Shown piece after piece: positions 23,114-36,130 of a DNA stretch of 64,000 nt. This stretch comes from Ziziphus jujuba (lineage: Eukaryota; Streptophyta; Magnoliopsida; Rosales; Rhamnaceae): positions 2,945,001-3,009,000 of the forward strand of contig NC_083386.1 of assembly GCF_031755915.1 (NCBI RefSeq), read 5' to 3'. Numbering within the stretch: position 1 is the stretch's first letter; each line of letters opens with the position of its first letter. Made by a program: the position numbers and the translations under genes. Under the pieces are notes generated by a model, which did not search any database, had not been told where the DNA came from, and saw nothing but the letters and a program-made list of their open reading frames with translations.

Positions 23114-23959
23114 GGTGATACTTTAATTATTAATTCAAATTAAACTAAAAATCTAATTCAAAATTTTGGCAATTACGTTTTTTACATTATTATGTCTCTC
23201 CTAATTAATCATTGTAGTTTTCGAGAAGATCAAATGTGATATTTGAAAGAGAGGTTCTTTTTTGCAATGCAAAATGGGTTCTATACAGTCCCATTAAAAA
23301 TTTAATGACAAAAATATCATTATTTATTTTTTAGTTTATTCCTTCATCTTCTCCATCTTCCTTATCTCCGTTCATTCTTTCTCTCTACTGACGACCATTT
23401 CTATTTTCTCACATTAATTTCTTTATAAACTCAAAAACTATTTATTGGGAAATTAAAAAAAACAAAAGAAAACAAAATCTATTTATTTCAGATCATCATT
23501 CTTTTTCTTGTTAAGGATAAACTAAATCCATAGTAATCGGATAAATACCAAAGTTTCTGAACAATGGTGCTCTTGTGTGATAATCCCATACGGTACTTTA
23601 AATTTTGCTAATCTTAAACTAGAATATTATATAATGGGTTCGGACAAACAGTCTGGTTTGGTTCTGGGGCATGATACAAGATTTCTTTACTCCCACGATC
23701 TCTTCTTCACCAAGTGATTCTCCACCGGCCGGCTCCTCCACATCTTCTGCCATTTTCACCTTGAGTCCACTGTCCTCTGGTGTCTCTCTCTGGCAAAGCC
23801 ATTATCCTTCACGTCTTCGTATGCATGGGTGGTTAAGAAAAGTAGTGTTTTCTTTATTATTATTATTATTAGAAAAGAATATACAATATTTAACAAGGGT
23901 ATTATTGAAATTTAAAACTAAAGGGACTGTGAAAAGTTTTTTCAGCGGTGAAACTAGCA

Positions 23960-24600
23960 ATTCTCTATTTGAAACCACATCAAGGCCTAAGGGCTATAGC
24001 CATCCAAGACTTTTTCTTCGAAATGTGACAAGCTTTCTCTTTCACATTTATTTGTGGTAGTGGTACGTGAAATCATATGGAGTGCGATGACACCGCATTA
24101 CCGACATAATAGTTTAAGTTTTTCTTCTCCATTAAATTTCCATATGGTGAAAAACTTATAAACAACCATATTGTATAGGTAACATGGTGTCACCAACTAC
24201 TTATAATAATTTTTTTTTTTTAAGATCTATATATTTTATTTTATCATAATGTGACATGGTGATACAATTTAATGCAAGATTTTCTCCTAATGGGCTTACA
24301 TTTTCTCCTAACAAGGCCATGGGCATCCCAAGACTTTTTTTCTTTTAATCAAAATATGTGGGGCCTTCAAATGTATGTGATGTCCCTTCCATATCTATTT
24401 GTGGTAATTACTAATATGTGAAACCACATGAAAGCCTAGCGATTGATTTGGAAAAAAAAAAAAGGGCCGAGTTTGGCCATGGCGGCCGTCCCAAGACTTT
24501 TTCTTTTCATGGTAATTGTCCCAAGACTGTTACTCCAAAATGCGTAGGGCCTTTAAATGTATTTGATGTCTTTTTCTACTATAGTTCTTATATCATGTAG
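23960..24600. repeat. Degenerate repeats of a CCAAGACTTTTTCTT-containing unit
   Basis: Four diverged copies of ATCCCAAGACTTTTTCTT-like sequence occur, at about 24003, 24328, 24490 and 24520. Several are followed by GGGCCTTCAAATGTATGTGA-like sequence (24362, 24548) and preceded by GTGAAACCACAT (24418). Unit spacing is uneven (about 160-320 bases). Confidence 0.6.
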
Positions 24601-26526
24601 ATATCCTTGTCTTGTCAAGATGCAGATGTTGAATATTTTCACTGGATTACATGCAAGTGATCTTCTTTCAAATTTTCAGTATCCATATTTTAACAAAATA
24701 TAGATCCACATAGTAGAATTTTCCATGATGTCTACCAAAAACCATGTACAAAGTAATTCATTAAAAAAAAAGAAGAAGACCATGTATAAAAGTCTACTGA
24801 AAAAAGAAAAGAAAATTGCGGTAGTCATTTACATGTGCGCTATTGTACTTTGCAAAAAAACTCATGCATTAAGCTATCATGCAATATGTGATATGATCCG
24901 TTAATTTTTTATAACTTAATTTTATTTAAAAAATCACACAACAATATTTAAATGAATATAATCAACACACATATATACTTAGTTAATGGTTATTAAGGAA
25001 AAGATATAATCAAGACATAACCATATTTACAAAATTAAATACTAAATTTATGTACACTGAATTTTTAATGATTTTCTCATATTACAAACCTATCCATTAA
25101 TAAAAATTCAATAATACCCTTAAACCAAAAAAAGAAAAAAAAAATACACCACTCTGTGTACTTTTGAATTATATAAATTAAATATTACTGTTTCCACTGG
25201 GATAAATATACGGAATCAAAATATCCAAATTATGTATAACGCGAACAAGAGGCTGTTGTCTTACCCTGTCAAAATAATTGGGTTATGTAAACTGGGCATG
25301 AAATTAATTATGTGTTTCGTAATAGGCCTGCATCTATTGTTCTCATGCAAAATGGAAACCTTAAATGTAAAATTATTAACACCAAAATCAAAAGAGATTT
25401 AACCACCTACTAGAAAAAGATGTCACTTACTAACAAACCTAAACATTGCAGATTAGAGTATGCCAAAGCAAAAGAGAGCAATCGAGAGAGATTCCAACAC
25501 TCAAAAACACAGAAAAAAAAATAAAAAATAAAAATCTTATGGGTCTCAGACCCATAGGACTACCTAGTGGTGGTGGCCCTTGCCATAAACTTCAAAAGAG
25601 AGCAGCTTTCTTCCAACAAGAATACAAGCTGCATTAGATCTTGTGAAAAAAGGACATGTAAAGGACTAGAAAATATATGAAAAAGAGAGAAGCTGTTCTC
25701 CTCCCCTGTTTTTCAATCTTGCCAATATTCCTCTGTTTCCATGTTTTAAATCCTTTCAAATATATCTCAAAGTTTAGTTATAGAAATATATGTGAATTTT
25801 CTGCTATATATATATATATATATGCTTTGAGATTTATTTTCACTAAAGGCCACGTTTAAGCTCTTCAACAGCCAACACAGGCTTTTATTATCTTCGTCGA
25901 ACAATTCCATAGGAGAGAAACATCCCAAAGAGGCATCAGAACAAGAAAATGCACTCAAACTAGAAAAGAATCAGAAACTTCGAAAACAAATAGTAAGACA
26001 TGATAATGAAATATAGGTTATACGTGCACTCATAGGATGATAAGATGATGAAGTTATTTATTTTTAGAAGAAAATGCACTTTAATATCTTTTGTTTTTAT
26101 CCATTTTTTATTTAGCGATTGTAAATTTTTTTTTTGGAAAAATGGTATCCTCTGTTTCCAAAGCCTGTTAACTGATGTAGAAGCTTTCAGTTAAACAAGT
26201 AAAATGGACTTAACATTCACAAACAACCAGCAAAGGAAACTGCTGGAAACTCTGCTTGGTCACCAAGCTATTTCATATATTGAAGAAGATAAAATTGTCT
26301 AACCTCAAAAGGTGACAAACTGTTGCATATCAACCTAGAATTAAAACGATGCATTTTAAACAATTATTCTAGAAAGATTAAAACGGTGTGTTGTTGGTTC
26401 GTTGGTATTTTAGATCACGTAAACCTTGGCATGTGCAAGCTAACGGTCATGAGATTTGAATTGGGTTTCATTTGTCTGGTACTGTAGCACTCTGTTCTCC
26501 ACGTTTTAGCATCTGTTACTGTTCAT

Positions 26527-26640
26527 GATGAAGCTGCTGCTGCTTTGAGCGTGCTGTTGCTGCTGCTGATGCTGCCATTGTTGCGGCTGCTGCTGTTGCT
26601 GGTGCTGCCGTGCTGCTGCTGTTGGCATGTTTCTGCATGT
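26527..26640. repeat. CTG/CAG-rich trinucleotide tract
   Basis: Imperfect CTG repeats on the plus strand. The minus strand reads a Gln-rich frame (RQHQQQQQPQQWQHQQQQQH) followed by a Ser run. It could be a remnant of a poly-Gln protein exon, but nothing around it identifies one. Confidence 0.7.
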
Positions 26641-26851
26641 TGTGCGGTTGTTGGTGTGTTTCTGCACCTCCATCATTAACTTTTGACAAATTCCATTAAA
26701 ACAAAAAAAAATAAAAAAATGGTCTTGCTACTCATTTCATCCCTAAAATTGATTATCTATTTTCCTTTTTCTTTTTTTAAAATTTTCTTGAATTAAAATT
26801 TTTTAAAAATTGTTTAAAGCCCTTAAAAAGTAAGCGCAGCGTTTTACATTC

Positions 26852-27112
26852 TTGGTTTTACGGTGCCTCTCTCTTCTTCTTCTCTCGCTGGAAAATCATG
26901 CCAGAGGCTCCAACAATGGCAAAACGTATATCAACTCTCTGATCATCCTTCCCACTCTTTTCCCACAAACCCAGTACCCTTTTCTGTCACCCTCTCGAAA
27001 CCCCACAAAAACCCACTTCTCATTGAAGCTTCTGCTTCTTCTTCATCCGCACAACCACAATCCCAAACCAATTGCCCCTACAAACCCATCACCACCGTTT
27101 CAGGTGGGTTAG
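26852..27112 (+). pseudogene. Exon-1-like fragment with transit-peptide-like composition
   Basis: One frame reads SSSSLAGKSCQRLQQWQN, later LLIEASASSSSAQPQSQ and PYKPITTVSG. It is Ser-, basic- and hydroxyl-rich with few acidic residues, as in plastid transit peptides, and ends at a good donor (TTTCAG/GTGGGT near 27105). About 35 bases later the sequence turns into the NRPC2 intron shared with copy A (2905 onward). It may be the captured or rearranged first exon of an unrelated nuclear gene. I do not recognise the protein, and no second exon follows. Confidence 0.35.
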
Positions 27113-28699
27113 ACTTCTGTATCCATCTTTTCTTAGTCCTCATTTCTTTTCTTTTCTTTTTTTGGAAAGAAGTTATGCATTTTTATCTGCTTCCCTTTTT
27201 ATTTGATTAATATCTCTTTACTACATGGCCTTGTTGGAAATATATTTCTCAAGTTGCTTATGAATTTTTGCTGAATAGACGAATGATACTGTAAATGCAT
27301 GCTGAAGTAACAGTTTGCGTAATATGTTTGCTTTTTGTGGTGGTATGTCACTTCACACGGTTTCATTATGTGAGGTTACTGTTAACTCTGTTTGTGTATC
27401 TTGGCACTATAATTTGGATGCACCATTTTCGTTTTTTCCTTTCCTATTCTTTTAATTCTCTGATGTGTTAAATATTCAGTTTCATGTGCTTTTGTGTTGT
27501 ATGTATGTTCTCATTTGTTAAGGTGCTAGATGACGATGGAATTGCAGCCCTTGGGGAAATTATTAGAGACCAAATGATAGATAAATTAACAAACTCCCAG
27601 AGTTACGAGGGGGGCTATGGTAACGGGGTTAACTGATAGGTCAGCTTTTGGTTTCTTGCATAACCATTCAATTATATTTCTGTTGACATCATTTGCTTAC
27701 CTGCCATTCCTGTATCCAGTGATTTCACAGAAATGTTCAATAAGTTTCTTATCCTTTGTTTCCAAACTCAGGGATTTCAAGTTTGCTTCTCGGACATTTA
27801 AAGGTCCTATAGGGGAATCAAGTGTGGTGGACAAAGTGGCTCTTTTTAAGGACAAGAATAATAATATGTGCATCAAATACTTAGTTCATCATACTCGTAG
27901 ACATGAGGGTAAGAGGGTTTAATTTTGGCATCAGCTGTTGATTCTTTTTATGTTTCTTTTATTTTGTGTTGACTTCTTTGTAATTTAATTTGCATAGATT
28001 AGTGATAATTTAGTAGCAGACATGGGCTAAAAGGTGTTCGTGGAACCATTGTCCAACAGGAAGATTTCCCCTTTTCTGAGGGTCGCATGTGCCCTGATTT
28101 AAGCATAAATCCTCAAGGTTTTCCAAAGTTTTATTTATTTATTTATTATTAGTATTATTATACTTTTTCTCTGTTTAGTGTAATAGATTATATTGACAAT
28201 AGCATAACTTGGAGGTGATAAGACCTGAGTCTTATTACCCAAGTAGAATATATTTGGGATGCTTGTTATTATTGTATTTGGTGACTTATTTGATTACCAC
28301 CTTGGTCAGATAATATATTAATATTCTATATTTTTATAATCAGTTGAATGACTGTAGGAAAGATGATAGAGCTTCTTGTGGGTAGAGCTGAGGTTTCATG
28401 TGGGAGGTTTCGCTATGGCAGTGCTTTTGGGGAACCAAGCGGTCATGCAGACACGGTTGAAGCTATAGGTGCTTCATGACTTTGCCTCTTTTATATGAAT
28501 CCTCTTTTCTATTGGTTTTCTCATTTCTTAAATCATATCCTGCTTTATGACAGTCAAACACTCGTGGAGAAGGGGTTTAGCTACAATGGCAAGGATTTCA
28601 TTTATTCAGGTGTTTTTGCTTCTGGCAATCATTACATATGAAGTAAACGATAGTCTAGAAATATATAATATATTGAATATCTTATAGCAGCATGTTTTT

Positions 28700-29616
28700 C
28701 TCTTTTCTCCTCCAAGTATCACAGGTTGCCCACTACAGGCGTATATTTTCAAAGGACCAATTTACTACCAGACGCTAAAGCATATGGTGATATTTCCTTT
28801 GTTATGCTCGTACGTGTGAAGGCTCTTATCATTGTTGAATATATGCTTTATTCTGACAATCAGCTATCCATTAAATTTGCAAGCACACAAACTATGTCAC
28901 ACTGAATGCTTTGAACAGAGGCTTTACTTTTGTGGACTGCATGCTTGAAACCTTGCCATATGATATGATGCTCAGTTGAAGATGAAGCATAAACCAAATC
29001 TTATGCACTGCATAATCTTGATTAGCATGTTTAGTTTTAGTTTGGGAGTATAATCTAACATTTCCCTCATGCTCAATAGAGACATGTGGTGCAGATAGGC
29101 TGCTATGGCCCACAATGACATTTAAACGTGGACCATTTTTTTTTTTTTTTCTTTTATTGTTTTCTCTTTTAGCCTCCAGGTATCACAGGTTGTCCACTAC
29201 AGGCATATATTTACATGGGACCAATTTACTACCAGAAGCTAAAGCACATGGTGAGATTTCCTTTTTTTTTACAATTACTGTTCCATTCTTACATGTGAAG
29301 GCTCTTATCATTGTTTAATATATGCTCTATTCTCTGACAATCAACTATAAGATAAATTTGCAAGCACACATATTATGTTTCTCTGAATGCTTTGCGTAGG
29401 GGCTTAGTTTTGTGGACAGAATGCTTGAAACCTTACCATATGATTTGATGCTTAGTTGACAATGAAGCATAAACCAAATCTCATGCACTGCATACTCTTG
29501 AATATAGCGGGTTTAGTTTTAGTATGGGAGTATAATCTAACGTTTCCCTCATGCTCAATAGAGACATGTGGTGCAGATATGCTGTTATGGCTGAAAATGA
29601 CATTTAAACGTGGACT
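28700..29616. repeat. Tandem duplication (about 435 bp, two copies) including an NRPC2 exon
   Basis: 28700-29136 and 29164-29616 are similar over their whole length (offset 464 bases). Both start just before the TATCACAGGTTG exon and end with CATTTAAACGTGGAC. The second copy's exon ([14 protein letters not shown]) is closer to the family sequence than the first (FKGPIYYQTLKHMV). Confidence 0.85.
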
Positions 29617-29921
29617 ATTGTGTGGATTTTACCCCCACAAATAGTCATAAATTTTTTCTACTTTTTTAGCTTGCAGGTATGGTGCATGGTTTTGTACATT
29701 AATTGAATACAGATCATCACTACTCTAGTTGTGTTTACCAAATCCATATTTAATTTAATCAGATATGACTTGACTTGAGCTTTTTATATATTATTAGCTT
29801 ACTATTGATTGTGTGTTGCTGTTGCCATCATCAAAATGTATTATTTTTGTGTTGATGCTTTAGTACTAGGATAACTAATCATTACCATTTCTAATTCATT
29901 AACGAGTTTATGTATGTATCT

Positions 29922-30180
29922 TGTTGGTTTCTGTATGCACAAAAGCAACCTTGAGATATAAGGCAAACAAAACACCAGAAAGAAAAATATGTTATTTTAA
30001 TGTAAATGATTTTTATTTTTATTTTTAATTATTCTAACAAGCAAGGGAAGCTTCTTTTCATTATGTTTTCATTGCAATACAACTAAAACAAGGACCCTAA
30101 ATATAGACGTTCATGAAGAGTTCTAGAATTTCAGTAAAATACAAATAACCAAGAGACACATTCTAGAAACTATTGACTCA
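29922..30180 (-). repeat. 3' LTR of the copia element
   Basis: Starts TGTTGGTTTCTGTATGCACA on the plus strand and matches the LTR at 34186. The inner end is uncertain because the TAACA terminus seen in the other LTR is not preserved. Confidence 0.8.
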
Positions 30181-33100
30181 AGATTTAAATAAATTATTTA
30201 AATCTTGAACTCCCATCATGCTTCTGAAAAAGATGAATTTTTCTGCTGGTAATGCCTTCGTAAAAATATCAGCCAGCTGCTTTCTTGTTGTGCAAAACTC
30301 TAGCTTTATTTTTTCACCTTCAACAGTCTGATGAAATGATATCGAATCTCGGCATGCTTTGAGCAAGCATGGAAAACTGGATTCTTTGTTATGGCAGTGG
30401 CTGACATGTTATCACAAAAAATAGTAGCAGCTTCTTGTTCTTCTTGCAAATCTTATGTGAGTCTTCTAAGCCATACTGCTTCACAAGCTGTCGAAGTTGA
30501 TGAAATGTACTTTGCCTCTGCAGGTGACAACGATACAATCTTTTGCTTCTTTGTTGACCTAGATGTGACTTTTGTTCCCAAACAAAACACATAGCCAGAA
30601 GTGCTTTTTCTATCAACAATAGAACCTGCCCAATCACCATTTGTGTAACCTTTCAGTTTACTTTCTTCTTCTTTCTTGTATAAGGTGCCAAAATTCTTTG
30701 TTCATTTTATATATCTTAGAATCCTTTTAGCTGCTGCAAAATGCTCCTTGCTTGGGCTGTCCATGAATCTGGAAACAACACTGACAGAGAAAACAATATC
30801 TAGCCTTGTGTTTGTCTGAAATAAGTAATCCAACAAGGCTCCTATAAATTGATTCATCAAATTTTCTTTTTCAATCATATCTTGATAAATTTTCACTTGG
30901 GGTCATGGGAGTTTGTGCAACATTGCATTTAGGCAAATTAAACCTTTTCAACAAATCATCTATATATTTCTCCTGGGACAAAAAATTTCTTCCTGGCTCT
31001 TGCTTTACTTGAATGCCCAAGATATACCTCATAAGATCAAGATTGATCATCTCAAATTCCTTCATCATAGCTTTTTTGAAATCTTGAATCATTTGATTAT
31101 GGGTTCCCATATAAATTAAATCATCAACATAAAGGCATACAATGAGAAAATCATGTGTACCTTGCATTTTCACATAAGGTGATGGCTCATTTGGACTTTT
31201 CGAAAACCAAGTTGCTGAAAATATTGATCAATTCTGCTATTCCATACACGAGGTGCTTGCTTCAGTCCCCATGTAAAGCCTTCTAAATATGGTAAACCTT
31301 GTTTTCTTTTCCCTTGACAACATAACTAAGTGGCTGTTCAACATGCACTTCTTCTTCAATTTGTCCATTCTAAAATGCAGATTTGACATCTAGTTGGAAA
31401 ACTTGAAGTTCCATCTGTGCGGCCAATGCTAAAACAGTCCTTATGGTTTTCATTCTTGCTACAGGTGCAGAAGTTTTGGAGGCTGCTGCGAGCACCCTTT
31501 GGCCACAAGTCTTGCTTTGTATTTTTGAATTGAACCATCCTCATTGAATTTTGTTTTATCCATTCTTCATCCATTGCTTTTTTCCAAGCTTGATCTTTCA
31601 CAAGCTTCTTCATACTTCTGTGCCTCATGGGAAATGTAAGCAACATCACAATTTTGATAAATTTTTCTATTAAGCATACCTTCCTTGGTGGTGTTGATGA
31701 ATGTGTGCCTGGATTAATGTTTTGCTGCTGTCTTAGACTTGCCGGTGGGGTGTCTTTTGCTGTCTTGGACTTTCTGGTGGAGTGCTAAATGTATTTTCCT
31801 CAATCCTTTTCGATGTTCCAGATGCTTTAAATAACGGGTTTCTGGCAGCTCCTCATGGTTCTGTTTTCAAGCTCCGTTTCCATAAAAAATGACATCTTTT
31901 GAGATTACTAGTTCCCTTGAATTAGGATTATATAAACGATATCCCTTGGGCTCTTCAGTGTACCCAATGAAGATACATTTCTCACCTTTCTCATCAAATT
32001 TTTTCCTGTTATGTGAAGGCACATGGTAGTAACAAACACAACCAAAAACCTTTCAATGATCAATCAGTGGCTTTCTCTTGAACCACGCCTCATATGGAGT
32101 CATATTTTGTACAGCATTGTAGGAGACCTGTTTAGAATATAAACTGCTAAATTGACAGCTTCTGCCCAAAACTCATTTGGCAAATTTTTTACCATTAAGC
32201 ATACTACGAGCCATCTACACGATTTTGCGATTCTTTCTCTCAGCAACTCTGTTTTGCTGCGAGTTCTTCTAACTGTCAGCTGCTTTTTTATTTCATTTTG
32301 ATTGTGAAAATTCATGAATTCATTTGAAGTGAATTCTTTGCCACGATCAGTTCTTGGTCTTCAATGGCTGCCCACTTTGCTTCTCAACAATAGTTTTAAA
32401 TTTGATGAAACATGAACATGCCTCTGATTTGTGGTGCAAAGTATATATCCACATCATTCTTGTAAATCCTCTACAAAGAGAAGAAAATACCTCCTTCCAT
32501 TGAGAGATGGAGTTCTAGTAGGACCACAAATATCGGCATGTATAAATTCAAATGGAGCTGAAGCTCTCCAAGATGTCTTTGAAAAAGACAACCTGTGGAT
32601 TTTTCCATAGATGCATCCCTCACATATTTTTCCTTCCATGTGAATAGATGGTAATCCTATCACAATATTCTTTTCTTTTAACCGCTTCATTCCATTAACA
32701 TTCAAATGACCATATCTCAAATGCCATAGCATAGATTCATCCATATTTTCAGACATTAAAGCTCAACCTTTTGATGACATTGAGAAAGGAAAAACTTTGT
32801 TTGAGACCATCTTTATCTGAACTATTTTCTGATTATTTTTATTGTCTATGATCACACTATATCTCCATCAAATTTTACCAGATAAACTTTTTGAATCAAT
32901 TGTCCCACACTCAACAAATTCTGCGCTAAACCAGGAACATAAGAAACATCATGAATAAACTTAGATTTACCTTCATTAGTTGTGATAGCAATAACTCCTT
33001 TTCCTTCAACATTTGTAAACTTGCCATCTCCAAGCTTTACTTCATCCAAGCTAGCAAAAGTTTCTCTATTTCCTGTCATATGGTTGCTGCAGCCACTATC

Positions 33101-33199
33101 TAGGAACCAAATATCATGGAGTTCTTCTTGAGTATTCATGCAGGTATAAAAAAGTTGAAGACACTCATTTTTCAGAAAAATTAGCTTCCATTTTTCCAT
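30178..33199 (-). pseudogene. copia pol remnants (protease, integrase, RT, RNase H)
   Basis: Minus-strand segments in order are: protease motif DSGCSNHMTG (33199-32852); GAG-pre-integrase zinc motif MLWHLRYGHLNVNGMKRL with CEGCIYGK (32756-32454); integrase core pieces such as FIHADICGP and FWAEAVNLAVYILNRSPT (about 32550-32100); reverse transcriptase with the YVDD box in LIVCLYVDDLIYMGTH (31173-30871); and RNase H-side pieces including SRFMDSPSKEHFAAAKRILR and TKALPAEKF (30896-30178). Frames change repeatedly and several joins are missing, so no polyprotein can be made. Sequence type is the common plant TNT1-94-like annotation group. Confidence 0.85.
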
Positions 33200-33293
33200 G
33201 ATACCAACAATCTTTCTCCGAGTGATTAGGATTTTACACCTTGTGAACTTTCAAAACAAGCAATCTTTTTCTTGCAAATATTGCAACGAAGCA

Positions 33294-33995
33294 TCAGTTC
33301 CAGAATTGCCTCCTGGCCATTATTGGTTCTGCCTCTTTTTCTTCCGAAACTACGGTTAGAATTTGAAGCTCCTCTTCTTGCTTGATATCTTTGAGATTGA
33401 ATGTTGGGCTGCTTTCTTTATTTTCTGCATAATTCTTCTTTCCTGGAATGTTAATCTTTGACTGAAACGCATGTTCTTTAGGCTGCTCCTTGAACCTGCT
33501 AAGTGTCTTTTCATGTGCTTCAAGAGATTCCATCAACTCATGAAAAGTCAGTTTAGACAGATCATTTGATTCCTCAATCGCTGCAACCTCATGGTCCAAC
33601 TTTGCAGAAAGACTTCTAAGACTTTTATCCACAACTTTTCTGTCCTCAAGTTTATCTCCAAAACTTTTAATTTGGTTTACATGTTCAGCCAACTCGGAAG
33701 AAAATTCTTTGATATTTTCGTTGTCTTTCATTGACAAGTTATCAAAATCTCTCCATAAATTTTGTAACTTAATGGAAATAACTTTTTAAGTGCCTTGAAA
33801 TTCCTTTTGCAATATTTCCCATGCATCCTTAGCCTTTTTAATTCCAAAAACTCTAGAGTAGATGGATTTGCTTACCCGTTTCTGAATGTATCTCAAAGCA
33901 GGAGCATTTTTCATCTGATTCTCTTTGTATAATATTTGTTGTTCTTGTGTCCAAGTTGAACTCAACTGTTGGACGCTCTTCATAATCTTCTTCAA
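33294..33995 (-). pseudogene. copia gag (UBN2-type) remnant
   Basis: Two frames cover the capsid region. 33995-33786 contains MKSVQQLSSTWTQEQQILY and AKDAWEILQKEFQGT, typical of UBN2 gag. 33737-33294 continues (LTFHELMESLEAHEKTLSRF). A stop or frameshift near 33786 separates them. The CCHC knuckle region after 33300 is degraded. Confidence 0.8.
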
Positions 33996-34172
33996 TTATA
34001 TCTCATAGATCTTCAGATAAGAAATAAGTCTGCATTTGAGAGCTCCAATATTCATAGTATTCTCCATCAAATATGGGGACTGCTCCTTGTGAATTGCTGA
34101 ACATGGGGATAGTGGAACTTCCTGCCATTCACACAAGAAAAGCTTTTATATATTTGGCGGGACCTTTAAAAA

Positions 34173-34184
34173 GCTCTGATACCA
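34173..34184 (-). other. Primer-binding site, tRNA-iMet type
   Basis: On the minus strand it reads TGGTATCAGAGC, two bases inside the 5' LTR end. This is complementary to the 3' end of plant initiator tRNA-Met, the usual primer for copia elements. Confidence 0.85.
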
Positions 34185-34185
34185 C

Positions 34186-34492
34186 TGTTGGGTTCTGTAT
34201 GCACAAAAGCAACCTTGAGATATAAGGCAAACAGAACATCAGGAAGAAAAATATGTTATTCTAATGTTAAACGATTTTTTTATTACTCTTAACAAGCAAG
34301 GGATTCTTCTTTTCATTATGTTTTCATTGCAATACAACTAAAACAAGGACTCTAAATATAGATGCCCATGAAGAGTTCTAGAGCAATCTAATTACATTCT
34401 TTTGCTTTTCTCACTAACTATTTAAATAAAACACAAACAACCACGAGACACATTCTAGAAACATTCAAGATTGTTTAAATTAATTTCTAACA
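34186..34492 (-). repeat. 5' LTR of the copia element
   Basis: 307 bases with TGTTGG...TAACA ends on the plus strand. It aligns with the LTR at 29922 apart from indels at its inner end. Confidence 0.85.
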
Positions 34493-36130
34493 TATGTGTA
34501 TAACATGTTCTAAGCTTCATGAGCCTATATTTAATTTAACCAGCAAATTTATGATGCTTAGGTCTTGGACAAAATGCATGCTCGTGCATCTCAGCTGCTT
34601 CAACTTCAAACAATGTTAAATTGTATGCTATAACATTGTACGTTTTTTAGGACTGCGAGGAGGAGAAATGGAATGTGATTGTTTGATTGCGTATGGCGCT
34701 AGTTTGTTGATATTGGGGTGTTTGATGATATCTAGCGATCCTTTTGAAGTTCAGGTACGGGCTCATCCTCATGCTTCCACAGGGAAATTTACTTTTTAGA
34801 CCATGCAATGCATGCTTCTCAGCATCAATTTATTTTTATTTCTTTTCAAAAAAATACAAACATGAGACACTGTAGGGACTGTCACCCATTCAAAAGGATT
34901 TTTTCATTTTCTCCAATTTGACAAATGCTATGCAAGCATATTCTTTTGGACAGCCTTGCTGATGCTTGACGGCAAGTGAGTCTATTCTGTGACGTCTCGA
35001 GGGCATGTTAACCAATTTGGGATCAGAATGAGTAGGAATTAGAATGAACAGGAATCAAAATCAAATTGAATCGCAATGAGAGCGAGGGAAACTGTTTAGC
35101 TATTTACTGTGACTATAAGAAATGGGAATATGAATGAGAGTCATGTGCATAAGGTTGTTTACTAACTATCAGAAATTGGATTTAAAATGTATATACATGC
35201 AGAAGATCCTTGTCATAAATAATTTATTAATGGTTATTAGAAATTTAAATGAAATTACTTCGACTGCTTCATTATAGCTTATAATTCCACTCTTGCAGGG
35301 CCGTAGAACTTGTGGTTTGTTGGGTTATTACAACCATATGTTGAAAACTGGAATGTTCATCATGCAAAAATGGAGATAATTTCTTAACATTGAAGCTTCC
35401 ATATGCTCACAAGCTGTTAATTCAGGTAAAACATTATGACTTAGTTTTTTTATATTAAACATGATAACTTTTATATTGTCATTTTTCGTATAAAATTTAA
35501 GACCGATGTACGCTAGAATACAGATCTTCCGACTTATATTTTTATTGCCTTTTAACATTTTCTTTAGCTTTTATAGATCAATGGATGACATTTCTCTGTT
35601 CAATGATTGCTCACAGGAACGCCAATCGATGAGCATTGTCCCTCGATTACAACTAGCAGAGGCAAAATCAATCGTTGTTTCCTTGTTATATTTAAAGTAT
35701 AAGAAAGGAATTGAGTTTTAAGCCTCCAAAATTCTGTAAATTTCCTTCTTGCTAGAGGCCATCTAACTTGCTAATGAGAGCAGAAAGCAACTTTATATTT
35801 GGCTATTTAGGAAGATAGTAAAATAATACCGCAATGTTTTGTTCTCTTCTATTTTTGTTGTATGGGGAGTTTACATATAGCAGCTTCATTTATATATATC
35901 CAGTCGTCAGCGCTCTTGTCTCAGTTTCTAATTCCTTTACTTGTAACGGCGGGCTACCTAACTATTTTCCTCAAAGATAAGAAGCTCCTAGAGCTTCCTA
36001 AGCTTGATTCACGGCCATGAATTCTAACAACATACAGAGCCTCTATTTCAAATTCGATCGGCAGCGGAAAAAGTCATGAACAGAACATGCAATTCTAATA
36101 TGGAATTGGAAGAGAACCTTTGGACTCAGA

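Larger units (their letters stand above)
22765..26851. other. Region between JIP23 copy A and NRPC2 copy B
   Basis: The first 170 bases are the former 5' flank of JIP23 copy A and show little similarity to the copy-B flank. After that come a foldback MITE, a degenerate repeat cluster (23960-24600) and a CTG-rich stretch. An open frame at 23671-24060 (Ser/Pro-rich start) has no recognisable domain and is not called. No RNA gene is seen. Confidence 0.5.
29922..34492 (-). mobile_element. Degenerate Ty1/copia retrotransposon
   Basis: The element has two LTRs, a tRNA-Met-type primer site, and gag, protease, integrase, reverse transcriptase and RNase H remnants in the copia order (integrase before RT) on the minus strand. 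Flanking pentamers TATCT (29917-29921) and TATGT (34493-34497) match at four of five bases, as expected for an old target duplication. Every coding segment carries stops or frameshifts, so it is a dead copy. It lies in an intron of NRPC2 copy B, antisense to it. Confidence 0.9.
27523..35670 (+). pseudogene. NRPC2: NRPC2 pseudogene, copy B, interrupted by a copia element
   Basis: More exons survive than in copy A: 27523-27610 (DDDGIAALGEII), 27774-27907 (GPIGESSVVDKVALFKDKNN), 28023-28115 ([20 protein letters not shown]), 28355-28470 (VSCGRFRYGSAFGEPSGHAD), 28550-28612 (EKGFSYNGKDFIYSG), 28720-28792 and its duplicate 29184-29252 ([20 protein letters not shown]), 34565-34600 (VLDKMHARASQ), 34655-34755 ([22 protein letters not shown]), 35298-35427 (CGLLGYYN; zinc-ribbon SSCKNGDN reached only after a frameshift near 35350) and 35617-35670 (MSIVPRLQLAEAK). 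The usual stop after LAEA is lost. The HGQKG codons are damaged near 28025, one exon is duplicated, and an LTR element sits in the intron at 29922-34492. The 5' half is absent. Confidence 0.85.

Noticed and set aside
23671..24060. 129-codon open frame with a Ser/Pro-rich start
   Set aside because: No domain, no splice context, and its end overlaps the degenerate repeat cluster.
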